Shown here: one piece after another, positions 1 through 12,361 of the stretch
How the letters are laid out: the number at the start of each line of letters is the position of its first letter
Numbering within the stretch: the stretch's first letter is position 1
DNA from: Phorcus lineatus
Lineage: Eukaryota; Mollusca; Gastropoda; Trochida; Trochidae
NCBI GenBank assembly: GCA_921293015.1
Contig: OV121092.1
Coordinates: 29,439,764-29,503,763 of the forward strand
Direction: 5' to 3'
DNA length: 64,000 nucleotides
Translations under genes and position numbers: made by a program
The notes under the pieces: model-generated
Database searches by the model: none
What the model was told of the DNA's origin: nothing
The model's input: the letters and a program-made list of their open reading frames with translations, nothing else

Positions 1-2
1 CT

Positions 3-1984
3 GTCCATGAGGACACATGTGGAAGTGATCACTTCCCCATTGTATTAGAACACTCTTCACCCGTCCCTGAGGGTCACAACCCTCGTTGTAAATTTACTTA
101 CGCTGACTGGGGCAGATTTTCAGCCCTTTGCCACCAACATCTAACATATGATAGATTTATAAATTCAGCTGATCCAGTCGAGGCCTTTTCCAAAGGTCTC
201 ATCAATTTTGCAAATGAAACTATTCCTAAAACCTCGGCAAATCCACGCATTTACAAGCCATGGTTTAATGATACTTGTGATGAAGCCATTAAGGCCCGTA
301 AAAAGGCTGAGCGCAAGCTTTATAAACAACCTACCAAACAAAACCTTGACTATTGCCGAAAGGCAAGAGTTAAAATTCGCCGTACCGTAAATCAACAAAA
401 GCGCAAATCTTGGAGAGGCTTCGTCTCCAAAATTAATTCCAGAACCCCTATAAGCAAAGTCTGGAATATGATTAGTAGAATTAAAGGCAAAGGTTCTAAA
501 TCTACCATTAAACACCTTAAGGTCAATGGTGAACTTCTTACATCTGAAACCGATATTGCAAATAAGTTGGCCAAAACCATTTCTAAAAATTCCTCATCTG
601 CAAATTACGTACCAGCATTTCAAAAATATCAAAAGGTACAGGAAAGATATCCAATAAATTTCAAATCTGATAATGGAGAAGACTATAATGAACATTTCTC
701 CATTACAGAACTTAAAACAGCACTTGCTAAAGCACATGATACAGCAACTGGTTCTGATGATATCCATTATCAGCTCTTAAAACATCTTCCAGAATCTTGC
801 CTTGAAGTTTTACTAACTCTATATAATAATATTTGGAAAACTGGTAATTTGCCATCTTGTTGGCACAATGCTACTATTGTGCCTATTCCATAACCCGGAA
901 AGGATCATACAGACCCTTCTAATTATCGTCCCATAGCCGCAAATAGCCTTAACAAGTTGCGTATGCAAAACTATGGAACGGATGATCAACAATCCTCTTG
1001 TTTGGTACTTTGAAACCAACAAATTACTCACTGACATTCAATGTGGTTTCCGAAAACAACAGAGTACCACTGATCATCTTGTACATTTAGAAACTTTTAT
1101 TCGGGATGCATTTATAAACAAACAACATGCAGTATCTATATTTTTCGATTTGGAAAAAGCATATGATACAACATGGAAGCATGGCATCCTAAAAGATTTA
1201 CATGAATTTGGCATGCGAGGTCGTATGCCTGAATTTATATCCAACTTTTTATATGATCATCAATTTAAGGTCTGTGAGGGCTCTATCTGATTTCTTTGAC
1301 CAAGAAATGGGTGTCCCACAAGGAAGCATTTTATCAGTCACTCTATTTAGCATTAAAATAAATAGCTTGGCTAAAGTTTTAAATGATCATACTGATGGTT
1401 CACTTTTTGTGGATGACTTTGGAGTTTCTTGCCGAGGCAAGAATATGCCATCAATCGAACGACAATTACAACTTTGTCTCAATAAAATTCATAAATGGTC
1501 ATTGGAAAATGGCTTTAAATTTTCTAAAGCTAAAACATCTTGTGTGCATTTCTGCAATATGCGAAAATTGCACAAAGATCCAGAACTTTTTCTAGATAAA
1601 ACTCCAATTAAGGTCGTTCCAGAGGCCAAATTTCTTGGCATCCTCTTTGACAATAAACTCTCTTTTATCCCACATATAAAAGCACTTAAAGCTAAATGTT
1701 TAAAAGCATTAGACCTTTTAAAGGTCGTTTCAAATGCTAAATGGGGTGGAGATGAAGAAACCCTTCTACATCTCTATCGATCATTCATCCGCCCAAAACT
1801 GGACTATGGATCAATAATCTATGGATCTGCCCGCCCCATCATATATCAAAATGTTAGATACAATCCACCACCAGGGTCTAAGACTTGTCTTGGGGCCTTC
1901 AGAACATCTCCCGTTGAAAGCTCAAATCCAACCCTTCAAATCCAGCTTACAACTGCCAGAATACCAGCAGTTGTATTCTTTTAA
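3..1984 (+). pseudogene. LINE ORF2 relic: endonuclease end and reverse transcriptase
   Basis: Frame 3 is open from position 3 to a TAA at 891-893, where relatives have a lysine codon (VPIP-K-PGKD context). The frame then shifts near 930-960, where ATAGCC is repeated around a short insertion. It shifts again near 1280, and back and forth between about 1830 and 1930. RT landmarks are NYRPIA at about 919, FFDLEKAYD at about 1139 (motif A with its Asp), MGVPQGS at about 1307 (motif B), FVDD at about 1405 (motif C; the catalytic DD is kept, with F-V instead of the usual Y-A) and KFLGILFD at about 1627. It continues with HHQGLRLVLG and AFRTSPVES, typical of this family. At least five disabling changes make it non-functional, yet the protein is still easy to read, which suggests a fairly recent insertion. 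Confidence 0.88.
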
Positions 1985-2196
1985 ACCAAAAGCAATTCAA
2001 CCTCTCAGTATCCGTATTCAACAACATGTTGAAGATTCGGATATCGACCTCTCAACTATTGCAGAACACGGTTTACTGGCCACTCCACCATGGCAGTTGG
2101 TCAAGCCACGTGTTGATCTCAGCTTACCCACTCATAAAAAATCTGACAATCAGCTAATATTCCAGCAGGCTTTCAACGAACTCAAGAGATTTTTAT

Positions 2197-2981
2197 TCTG
2201 ACTACAAACCAGTTTATACTGATGGTTCTAAGGATGGCATGACAGTTGCAGCAGCAACTGTTACACCTTCAACAACTTCAAGGCTTCAAGGCTACATGAT
2301 GGAAGCAGCATCTTCACTGCTGAAGCAAAGGCCATCCTAAAGGCCATTCAGCATATAAAAAACTCATCTCCGAACAACTACATAATATTTTCAGACTCTC
2401 TCTCTTGCTTACAAAAATTGTAAAAGTGATCACCCCATTATTAGGGATATTTTAACTGCTCATAATACATTTCTCGAATGCGACATCGTCTTTTGCTGGC
2501 TTCCTAGCCATATGGGTAATAAAGGGCAACAAAAAAGCTGATTCAGAAGCTAAGTCAGCTCTCAACCTCAAACATGTCTTTCAAACTAAAAGTTCCATAT
2601 ACAGATTCCAAACCTGCTATCAAATCTTACATTAAACAGCGTTGGGGTCCCAATGGGACCAACAACAACACAATACAACCTCATTTAGGTTATCAATCTC
2701 TATCTTCTTTTACCCGTCAGGAAGCTTGTGTTCTGCGACGATGTCGCATTGGACACACCCATCTCACTCATTCATATCTTTTAAAGGGGGAAGACCCTCC
2801 TGTGTGTATTCCCTGTCAGAGTCCACTCACAGTTAAGCACATCCTGTGCGAATGCTGGGACACTGCACAAGTAAGGGAAACATTTTATACAAATGTTTCA
2901 ATTTCACAACTTTTTAATCTAATCGGTGAACACCGTATTTTATCCTATCTAAAGGAAATCAATCTATTTAATGAGTTGTAA
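2197..2981 (+). pseudogene. LINE ORF2 relic: RNase H domain and C-terminal Cys/His knuckle
   Basis: After a frame change at about 2199, the DNA reads VYTDGSKDG, the first catalytic Asp motif of RNase H. IFSDSLSCL (second acidic motif) and CWLPSHMGNKGN with a following KKAD (the His/Asp end of the domain) come next. A stop lies just after the second motif. From 2574 to the TAA at 2981 the frame is open and ends in a zinc-knuckle-like stretch (C-x2-C, H, C around VCIPCQSPLTVKHILCEC). This order, RT then RNase H then knuckle, is that of I-group elements. The RNase H would remove RNA from the RNA:DNA hybrid during second-strand synthesis. It is part of the same broken element as the RT just upstream. 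Confidence 0.85.
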
Positions 2982-3091
2982 AATTTTATACATAGTATAT
3001 CAGCTTTTAACCAACTCTGTGATATTTTGCTGATGTTTTTACAGCCTTCGTGCTGTGTCATGTTTTTGCTTTTGCAATCAATTTCATTTAA

Positions 3092-3171
3092 TTAAATCTC
3101 ACGCCGCTAATGGCTGAAATATTGCCCAAGCGGCGTTAAACAATAACTCACTCACTTACTCACTCACTCAT
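3092..3171 (+). repeat. LINE 3' tail with ACTC microsatellite
   Basis: The last 80 bases of the LINE hold GCCGCTAATGGCTGAAATAT, then AAGCGGCGTTAAAC, then a run of ACTC/ACTT units. The SINE copies at 6077, 12078 and 29058 end in an almost identical block (GCCG..ATATAAGTGAAATA..AGCGGCGTTAAAC plus ACTC units). This is the expected binding site of the LINE reverse transcriptase, and the shared end explains how the SINE moves. Confidence 0.85.
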
Positions 3172-3216
3172 ACTAGTTTTTTTCAAAGAACATACACTTT
3201 CAATCACACTTAGCTC

Positions 3217-3343
3217 ATTTAGTTATTTGACATACGCATACAAAAGATTCACATTTAGTTCATTGTCTCACGCACATAGAGATTCAAATTTAGTTACTTG
3301 ACATACGCATAAAAGAGAATCACGTTTAGTTCCTGGTCATTAG
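3217..3343. repeat. Short tandem repeat, unit about 36 bp
   Basis: Units start at 3217, 3253, 3288 and about 3324 with ATTTAGTT/GTTTAGTT, each followed by a GACATACGCAT- or CTCACGCACAT-like core and an AGATTCA- or GAATCAC-type end. Units 1 and 3 resemble each other more than unit 2, so a 71-bp higher-order unit may have been doubled. Confidence 0.7.
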
Positions 3344-3984
3344 TCTTTATTAGGTGTCTCAAAGTGCAAGTTGCCATTCCATCATTAAGCTTACACTTCA
3401 AAACACAACCAATGAGGTAATTACGTAATGGTTGTAAGAAACCCTTACCTGAATACAGGTATAAACTCAGTTAAGAAAAATATGTCAACGGCACACCAAT
3501 ATGTTCACATTATCCCAGTACTTCAGTATTTTGTACATTGATGTCTTCATCTACACTGAAGACATTGTGTATCACAAAAGGGATTTCAGGTACAATGAAT
3601 ACAAATTTAACATTGCTTTGGAAGCGTTATGCTTCTTACACTTATTCATTTATCATCAAATCTTTTTCTATGCAGAAGACAAGCACTTCTTCTTCAAATG
3701 ATATAAGATCAATCTGGGTCAAACACGCAAACAGCTCATCAATGTTTGCAGAGCATTGACATATTCGGATAATTGGTTTGAAGCAGCTAAGGAGACTGCG
3801 TAGGCATACACTATATAGATCAGTAATATTATTCGCCTCCTAAGATTATTTTCCATGTTTTGCTGGCAAAATCGTTTTCAACACTACTGCTAACTTTTAT
3901 TTCATCCTTTAACATTCACTGATGCTTCCCTAGGAAACATTTTGAGATCATGAAAACTCTTCACAATATAAACTGCGATATATA

Positions 3985-4145
3985 TATATATACACACATA
4001 GAAAACAAAGGTCTGGAAATGATTTGAATCCCCGACCGGTTTCACACTATTCAGTGATCATCATGGGGTCTTTATGACGTTGCCATGCTATGACGTCACA
4101 GAACAAGGGGCGCAACATTGAACTATGAAGAAGTGTTTTGGTGTT
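3985..4145 (-). mobile_element. Possible Penelope-like retroelement 3' fragment
   Basis: Read on the minus strand, this block has TGACGTCA followed by GATGATCACTGAATAGTGTG and AAACCGGTCGGGG. I associate this signature with the 3' part of Penelope-like elements in invertebrates, from memory only. It is bounded on both sides by short AT repeats (about 3979 and 4145), which fits insertion into or growth from an AT tract. It interrupts the C/B homology, which resumes at about 4210. No protein-coding part is present. Confidence 0.3.
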
Positions 4146-6076
4146 AATATATATATATCGCTTCGTTCATTTTCATCTATGGTTGTCATGCAATGTACCT
4201 TTTAATTAATGGAAAGGCCACGTTTATGTAACGCCTGTCATGCTATTGAACACTTTATCATACTAGTATTCGCTCAGTGTAAATATAAACTTGAGGGTTC
4301 TGTTTTTTTCTGCAGCGTAGCAATGCTAAACGGATCCATTTGAATGATGTTTAGCATGGTCTGATGTCGAACTTCTCTGTTTATTAGGATATTCGTTACG
4401 TTGGTTTACAGTTACCAACATCAACTCACACTTATATGTTACTTTTTATACCAACAAGTGACAAACTGAACAAAACGGTATATGATTAATGAATACATTT
4501 AAACAGTTGTTTCGACTCTGCAATGTTGGAAATTAATTAACAAGATAACAATTTGAAAATATCTTTAATTAATTGTGATTTCTTCAACTGTTGGCCACTT
4601 TTTAGCAAAGATTTCCATATATATGGTAACGGTGATAATATGCTAGTGTTCTGTTGGTTTATTTATTTTATCGGCAATGCCTTTTGTGCAAGAACTTGTG
4701 TACTCTCATATATTCAACTATGAAATAACATTTTTTTTCAAAAATAACATTCAATATTGCAAATATAAATGTGCAAAGTACATACATTGTTCATTTATGT
4801 GTTTATGTACTTATTTATAGTTCATATATTTGAGAAAGGATAAATATTAATTATTGTTATATGATTCCATAATTTTTTTCTCATAAACGTTAGATATAAG
4901 ATAGAAGGTCTCTATACATTATATCCTGTCGTTTGTTAAAAAATATATACGCAGCTATAATTCTTTTAACACTCGATTATATTTTCTAGATTTAACCGAA
5001 CGTTTTTCAATTTCACAATTCAAAGAAAGGAATTCTGTGAACCACTGATTACTTAGTGTTATATAATAACTTAATCAAACTAGCCCAAATATTAGAAAAC
5101 CTATTAGAACTATTCTCGTTTTGTATTTTCTAATACGATTCATATGTTTATTGGTATTTTATTCTAAAACTTCACCCCTTGCTTCAGCTTCCTTACAACA
5201 AAGAGTATCACATTTACGAATCAGATTTAAAGATTTCATGTTTATCTGATTATTGACATCAAATGTCATCCTTTAAAATTAGTATTTGCAAGGTGTATAT
5301 AAAGAATGCGGTTAAATCAATATCTTAAACAAATTAGTATGAAGGGGATATCATTTCATTTATAATTTGATGGCATTATTAGCTCACTATCTTAAAAACG
5401 CAACTATTTCCTGATTATAACTTTGAGCTAGAGATTGTAGTGATCAAGTTAACATTCCAGTAGTGCCTTGAAAGATTCTTCTTTCTTGCAGTAATTGTTC
5501 TGTGAAACGTATCCAGTACATAATCTCTCAGTGACAGGAGTTCGACACAGAGTTGCGATTTATATAACTTCTTCCCAGTTTAGTATTTAAAATAAATATG
5601 TAGTTTGATGTGAACCGATAAACGTAGCAATTTTCATAAGAGTTCTTAAAGAAAACTTGGAAAATATTTTGATATTAGATTTCATTCTTTATATAGTGTT
5701 TTACATGCATTTCAATGTAACAAATGCTGTCTGACTATTGGGAATCAATATTTAAGAAATTGAAAATAACTGACACGGGTGAAATTAATGGACAAAAATA
5801 GCAATTGGTTTATATTTGTGATTTAAAAACGTGAAAGAAATCAATTTTCATTTATAGCTCCATTCAACAAGTCTTGATCCGGAGCACAGAAAACATTCCT
5901 GCAGACGTACCAATATTACTCCACGAATGATTCCCTATTTCAATCCTATTAAGCGTTTGAGTTATTTATATATAGTTCATTTTAATATGAAGTGATTGTA
6001 ATTGATTTGAACTGATCGAGATATAGCTCTGCACATGATGATACTTAAAATTACCATTCGTTCTATAACGTTCATG

Positions 6077-6390
6077 AGGGGCGGGATAGCGCAGTGGTTA
6101 GCGCGTTCGGCTTCAGATCAGGAGGTCCGTGGTTCGAATCCCGCCAGGTGCTCGGCAACTTTGTCTGCAGTAGAGAACTGTTCTACACGCAGTTAGGTTT
6201 GGGTGCAATGCTACACTGAATATCAGCGCAGTACCACCCATTGTTCGCTATTTCCAGCCGATGCTCGCAGGTTTCACTGCAATGTATAGCCACAATGGTG
6301 TTGCGGGCTTTATCCCTGCAAAAATACTAGCAGCCGCGATATAAGTGAAATACTCTTGAAAGCGGCGTTAAACCTCAATTCACTCACTCA
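6077..6390 (+). mobile_element. tRNA-derived SINE, full length, with target site duplication
   Basis: A complete SINE with a Pol III promoter: A box TAGCGCAGTGG at 6087-6097 and B box GGTTCGAATCC at 6131-6141. The 5' GGCGGGA pairs with TCCCGCC downstream of the B box, like a tRNA acceptor stem. A unique body follows, then the AGCGGCGTTAAAC block and an ACTC tail. A perfect 14-bp duplication, CTATAACGTTCATG, flanks it at 6063-6076 and 6391-6404, showing insertion by target-primed reverse transcription. The perfect duplication marks it as the youngest and best-preserved SINE here. The anticodon arm is degenerate, so it is not a working tRNA gene. Confidence 0.93.
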
Positions 6391-9300
6391 CTATAACGTT
6401 CATGGAATTCAAAATCTCACTTTTAAATACATAATGCTTATAAAAATGCTAATCATAATATGTTAAAGCTTTTGATTAATTCAGTCATCTCAAAGATATT
6501 TTTTTCATCAGTTATGATTGAGGTATTCATGATATAGTTCAAGTGCAGACTGTGTTCCACAAAAACCTCGTTAAAGATAGGTCTTTTATTTTATTGTAAT
6601 GAACAAATTTCATTAGTAATGTTATGCCTAATTGATTTGTTTGAAGGAGTAGTATTTCTGACAGTTTTAACAGCATGACCTCATGCTATCACTTATTGGA
6701 TATTTCAGTACTTGGCAGAGGAATGATTTTATAATTGGACGACATGAACATTGAACTCAAATTCGAAAAATTCAAACAACTTTACAATCATGAGATTGAC
6801 ATATCATAAGTTGTGGTTAAGATCAAAATGCTTTCTGCCTGAGACTTAAGTATATAGATTCTTCTCATCATTTCTCATTTGTTATACACTTACAGTCACT
6901 TAACCTTCTTAAGTGTTATTTTCTTTAATTGTTATTGAAATTTGATGTATTTCATGAAACTTCTGGTAAAAAGATATTTACCACCGAATTCTTGAATACA
7001 ACTTAGTTCAAATACTCTTGAGTACTAAGGAGTTTCACATTTAACGAATATAAGGTACAAAATAACCTAGATTACATTATTTTTTTATAACACTCAAATA
7101 GACAGACCCCCAAATGCCAACACAAATCGGACAAAAGTAACAACGTTGTGCCACTAGTTGAAAATGAGGGGGCAAGTATAATTGATCAAGATCATTGCTA
7201 TATATTCCGTGTGTAGTTTTTCTGCAAGTTATATGTATGTTTTACTTCGTGTGTGTTTGATACTTCACTTTTAGATATATATGAATCTTACATTACCAAT
7301 TAATTACTTGGGAATAATAAAAGACGTCAAAAATTCTTAATCGCTAGAGAAAATGCAAAATTTGATGAAAATAAAATTTTAAGTATTAAGTCTTTGAGGT
7401 CTAAAACTATTATTTCATTGAATTTTATATTTTAAACTGCTGTTCATGGTACATTTCACGTTTTGATTAACGATATGTAAGGCTTTTGTAATTCAAAATC
7501 AACAATCAATAATCGAAATGAATGACACTATTGAAAAAAAAAAGACTAAAACATTAAAGCTGAAAGTTTGTAAGATATAATAAATAGAGCTCAAAGCCCC
7601 TTATATCCAAAATGCCTTCCGAGGTAGGTCCTGATATGAAATAAGGTCTAATTTGACTAAGCAATTAAACTACGGATCACAGAGAGTCCATGGAATAGTG
7701 TCAGTTATACTTAAACAGTCATTACTTGAAAGTGATTGAAAACCATAGGCAGGTTTTGTGACAGGCGAGAGAAAAGTACTCCCTCGGGTTACTCGGGGTG
7801 CCAAAGGCACTTGTTAATCTGCAGTGCGAATAACAGCCCAAAATACCATGTTGGTGTAGAGGCGAACATATAACAGCTTAATTATATTGAAGTTAAACGA
7901 TGCTTTTCTAATAGCAAATGGTTGCTAGGAAAAGTTAAAAAGTTTCAAGTACTCATTATGTTTTCTTCTTACACTACATACAACCGATTAAATTGAGGAT
8001 ATTGAGGTTTCAGTTAAGTATAATGGATATTTCAAGCGACAGGGAAAGGTGATGAGGTTCATATGTAACACAAACTATTAGGCTTGTATAATACTTAGGT
8101 GGTGGGAAATTGTGATATCTTCACCACAAAAGTAAACTGTACAAGAGATACATTACACGCCAGTACAGTAAATTGTACAAGAGACGTCACACTTTGTATA
8201 AGTGAAGACAAGGTCTCTTTTGATGTTTTCACAATTTTGGGAGAAATGAGAACACTTCGTCTACAAAATCAGTCTTCAATGTGAAGCTCGTGACCATATG
8301 ATTATATTTTCCCTTCGATGATGTAAAAACATAAAAGCTTAATACTGGATCATTACTCGAGCGTTCTTTAAAAAACATGATGACTGTTCAATACCTTTTA
8401 TATTTTCTGGATAACAACTCTGTTATTGAGACATATTGACCAACCACTGTTGATCCACTATCTACGTACAGGTCAGTTTATATTTACCACTAAATTTTGC
8501 ACTCCATTTGGGTTTGAATTGGAAATCCCAATTGTGTAACATTCACATTTATGTTTATCTATATGGTAAGGTTTTTGTAGCTATGTTTTACATTTATTAC
8601 TTTATTTCAAATTCCGAAACATAGGCTAGTAAGCATATTCTCTTAAACGTCGTGATTATCACAAAATAAGTAATAATGCAGAAGATCTTACTGACAAAAA
8701 AGTCCTAGCTGCAATAATGTCCTAGTGACTCAATGCAATGCCGACAGGAAACTCTATATTTTCTCTACTCATTGAGATGAATTTTTGCTGTTGACCAGCA
8801 AAAAAGGAATTAAGGATAAAGTGATAAAGTTACAATTTCCTGAACTAAAATTAATTAGTTATTTGTATGATAATGTAATTATTAAAAATTTTTCTGAGTG
8901 ATTTCTAAAGGAAAAAGCTTCCACAATGTGATTTCATAAACTGATATTACATTATTGTGAATATACGATGACATTATTTATTGAAATTACAGGAAATTTA
9001 GCCATTTTGATACAGTTGAAACTTTACCAACATACGTGATGCCCATCCCTAATTTGCATCCTCTTGGTATAGGTTAGGGTCATAAGCAGCACCAGCGAAT
9101 ATTGAAGTGAAGTGGTTATATTGTCATATTAAATGTACGTAAATGTCATATATGTTTACATTTGAATTAATTTGTATGTATTTGATTAAATGCTTTAACA
9201 TATCAATGCACAACAAGTTCAAGATCTTTAAAGAAACCAACAAAGACTTTCCTGCTCGAAATTCCCTTCAAATGAGGACATCAGCAGTTTCAATTGGATT

Positions 9301-9664
9301 TGTCCTTTCCTCTGATTATGGAAACTGAATTAACATAAAAAAGCTGACATGGCGATTTATAGAGGACGACAGAGTTCATCCCATTGGGATTTACAAGGAC
9401 GAATAAGCCAATTAACAGTTAACAATAGCGTGAAAAGAGTAAAAAGATAGAATGGGGAATTTTTTCATTTTAAAACAGGTTTTTAAGCTGACTGTCAACT
9501 TGTGGATGTTGCAGTTTAGATTGATATCAATATGATTATATTTTCATTTAAGCTATTCTTCATGAACAATCTTGATAATTCCATTATGTACAAAACCGAT
9601 TATTTTTTTCTAAAAATGAAAAATATCAAAATGAGAGTTTCTGAATGTGCACATTGATTTAATC

Positions 9665-10105
9665 TTAGAGCCACTCCGTGAGTTGTTGGTGTCATATATG
9701 CCAAACTTAATCAATGTTACCTAAACATAGATTTTAAAGCTTGTTGGGTTTTTTTACAGCGACAATATGAAGGTGGAATGTCGCAATTATGATCGAAAAC
9801 CGGACAGTGGCGCGCGTCAAATAGTCAATCATAATTTTGAAGACTTATCTAAAACAGCCAGGAGGGCAGTTAGGAGTTGATAGTGTTTGTTAGGTTATAT
9901 AACTAGTATCCATGTATATTGGACGTGATATCTACACCTCTGCATTTATAAGGCTGTTTTAGATTTTCATGGAAAACCAGTATTTGTCATATATATGCCT
10001 TTTGGACATGAAAAGTTAAGATGTTTTGATTTTATATCACAACATATGACAGGTTCGTATCAAAGATAAATAATTTGTTATGAAAATCACGGAGTGGCTC
10101 TTTAA
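9665..10105 (+). mobile_element. TTAA-flanked MITE, copy 1
   Basis: About 440 bp bounded by inverted ends GAGCCACTCCGTGA (left) and TCACGGAGTGGCTC (right). The right end is followed by TTTAA; the left has TTAG, one step from TTAA. It shares its interior, including GCGCGTCAAATAGTC and CTAAAACAGCCAGGAGGGCA, with the inverted copy at 24764-25211. It carries no transposase and interrupts the C/B homology, so it arrived after that duplication. The TTAA target suggests mobilisation by a piggyBac-like enzyme, but its ends differ from those of the piggyBac relic at 30574. Confidence 0.8.
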
Positions 10106-10542
10106 GCAATGCGACAATTAGCTTGCAAACCTTTGTCCGATTGAATTGTCGAATGCATGTTGAAAAGGGTTTGGCTTTCATCATGTGTTTCTAAGAATCA
10201 ATTTGTATGATATTAAGAAACCATTTTCTTGCAAGTTGTATTCTATTATAATGGCGCCATACAAAAGGCAAACAAATGAATCATAACAAAAAGATGAAAT
10301 TTTTCATCTTGGGTTTTTAGAAGTGATATACAAAACGAAAACACGAAAACTGGACAACAACTTCTTTATTTGAAATTCTCGACGTATATGCTTACTCCTT
10401 CACCACATTGGATGATGAAGGAGTACGCATACCCTCGAAATTTCACAATAAGGAAGTTTCTATCCAGAAAATATTGTCTTTCTTAAAAAGACCATAGCAA
10501 AGACGTTTTATTATTTTATAAATAAGATGATAAAAATATATA

Positions 10543-10937
10543 GACTACAATATCGTATGCTACAGAATTGGTGGCACGTTGTCCTGTGCGAAGCTGCTAT
10601 CAGTGAAGTTCAGCAAAATCTGGCGTGGCTCGTTGGATGGGTGGGTTACCCGATCATTGCTGTATTAACTGAGAGTTTGACGGGTTATTCACTGAGGCAC
10701 AAGTGGAAAACTTGTGTTGTCGCCTTAGGCAAGAGACTTTATTCAAATTGTGCCTCTGTTCACCCAGTAGTACTAATTGGGTACCTGGTGGGTAGCTGGT
10801 GTAGATTGTGTTGGAGGTGACCTTGAGCGCTGTAACCGGCAGCTTGGGTTAGACCAGGGTAATTATACAGGATGCGCTTAGAGCATATCCCTCAGTGACG
10901 TGGATTTAGCGCAATATAAATATCCTTATTATTATTA
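10543..10937 (+). mobile_element. SINE with 5S-rRNA-like head
   Basis: The head resembles 5S rRNA: GAAGTTCAGCA at 10605 and GGATGGGTG at 10635, against GAAGTTAAGC and GGATGGGTGACC in 5S genes, where they lie about 33 bases apart (30 here). These are the internal Pol III control elements of 5S genes. The body has GCCTCTGTTCACCCAG and TTGGGTACCTGG, a block I recall from invertebrate SINEs, and the end is GCGCAATATAAATATCC followed by a TTA repeat. A 97-codon open frame across it (10527-10820) is an accident of this RNA-derived sequence. No clear target duplication was found. What else it could be: a LINE 3' end with chance 5S resemblance. Confidence 0.6.
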
Positions 10938-12077
10938 AGTGTTTTTTTCAAATTCAATGAGTGAAACACCTTCTAAGATTTTTGTGCAATAACTGTTGCA
11001 ACTTACTTACAATATTGCCGCCGTCCTGAATTTCATCATCAATTTTATTGTTCGCCAGTCTTATCATTAAGGGAATTATCTTGTCAAGAGAACGTCAGCA
11101 ATGTCAAAATCAACAAAAACTTTATCATCCTGGGGTTTTGAGTAAAACTTCTGGCATCATAGTTGATATGTGCCTTTTAAAAATCGAGTTAAGAATTCTC
11201 TTGAGACTACTGGATGACTATTGTGTCCAACCTCTTTGAAGATTTGTCAACAAATGTGTTTTCAATTGTCTCACTTTTTAAAAAATTATCTTAGAAACTA
11301 TAACTACTGTCATTATCATTTCAAATACAAAGAATGACCATATTTATACTGCTTTATATTTTACAATAAATGTTTACAGAAACATAGTAAAACAGAAATA
11401 GTTCCAATCCACCAAATTACCCAGACCTAAAAAAACGGAAATAGGACATTTCTTCGGTATCTATAACTTTATTAAGTATACAGTTCAAGCTAATTAGGAA
11501 CTCTGGTAGAAAGCACTCATAACTCATATTAGTCGACCCTTTATCTTATATAGAATATATATATATAGATTGAAATAGCCCTAAACACTCAACCAATCAA
11601 TAACTTCGCAACATTTAAAAGTAATTGATCTTATATTGCATTCGTTGCACAACTATATGTGGGTTCTCCAGATCATATCATTTCAAAAACTTACACGATT
11701 CACCGAAAAATCAGTCAAACAAGATATTAACATCGCAAGATCATGTATATGAATATGGACAATCTCTTAATATTAAATTATTTATTTCATGTGTGGTTTC
11801 TTTGTATATCGTATTGCCCTCATCAATACCTAACATACGTTACTGCGAAATAAGAATAATACAAACCCTGTCCCTTTCAACAAATGGTAGGTCAATGATT
11901 GCCTTATATAGTTGAAACCAGGGTGTGAGTTGGATTGATATTATAGGATATGAATAACTTATATATGTCTTTAAATGACTTATCGAGTGAGGTAGAATGT
12001 TGATATATTCAGGAGTGGTGTAGCAACGAGTGACACTTTTTCTACCTCATGATTTTGTTGGTTTATTATCTTAATGA

Positions 12078-12361
12078 GCGGATCAAGAGGTCCAGGGTTC
12101 GAATCCCGCCAGGGGCTCGGCAACTTTGTCTGCAGTAGATAACTGTTCTACACGCAGTTAGGTTTGGGTGCAATGCTACACTGAGTTTCAGCGCAGTACC
12201 ATCCATGGTTTGCTAGTTCCAGTCGATGCTCGCAGGTATCACCGCAATGCATAGCAACAATGGTGTTGCGGTCTTTCTCCCTGCAATAATACTAGCAGCC
12301 GTGATATAAGTGAAATAATCTTGAAAGCGGCGTTAAACCCAACTCACTCACTCACTCACTC
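12078..12361 (+). mobile_element. tRNA-derived SINE, 5'-truncated
   Basis: The same family as the copy at 6077, but it starts in the second half of the tRNA-like head. The A box is missing; the B box GGTTCGAATCC and the rest are present, ending in AGCGGCGTTAAAC and an ACTC tail. The flanks ATCTTAATGA (12068-12077) and ATCTTATTGA (12362-12371) match at 9 of 10 bases and look like a target duplication. The truncation therefore happened at insertion, as usual for incomplete reverse transcription. Without an A box it should not be transcribed efficiently. Confidence 0.88.

Larger units (their letters stand above)
1..3171 (+). mobile_element. LINE retrotransposon, RNase-H-bearing I-group type, 3' part, broken
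   Basis: The window opens inside a non-LTR retrotransposon that copies itself by target-primed reverse transcription. Visible parts in order are the end of an APE-type endonuclease (GSDHFPI at 21-41), a linker, a reverse transcriptase (about 740-1900), an RNase H domain (about 2200-2560), a C-terminal Cys/His knuckle (about 2700-2870), a short 3' UTR and an ACTC-type tail ending near 3171. An RNase H behind the RT is typical of the I group (I, Nimb and relatives), so I place it there; the clade is from memory. The 5' part lies outside the window. The copy is dead: the frame changes several times. The 3' end matches the SINE tail found elsewhere in the window. Confidence 0.9.

Noticed and set aside
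6077-6160. Possible tRNA gene
   Set aside because: A and B boxes are good, but the anticodon arm does not pair and the sequence continues into a SINE body with tail and target duplication.
10527-10820. 97-codon Trp-rich open frame
   Set aside because: It lies across a 5S-like SINE; the amino acids come from RNA-derived sequence, and there is no known domain.
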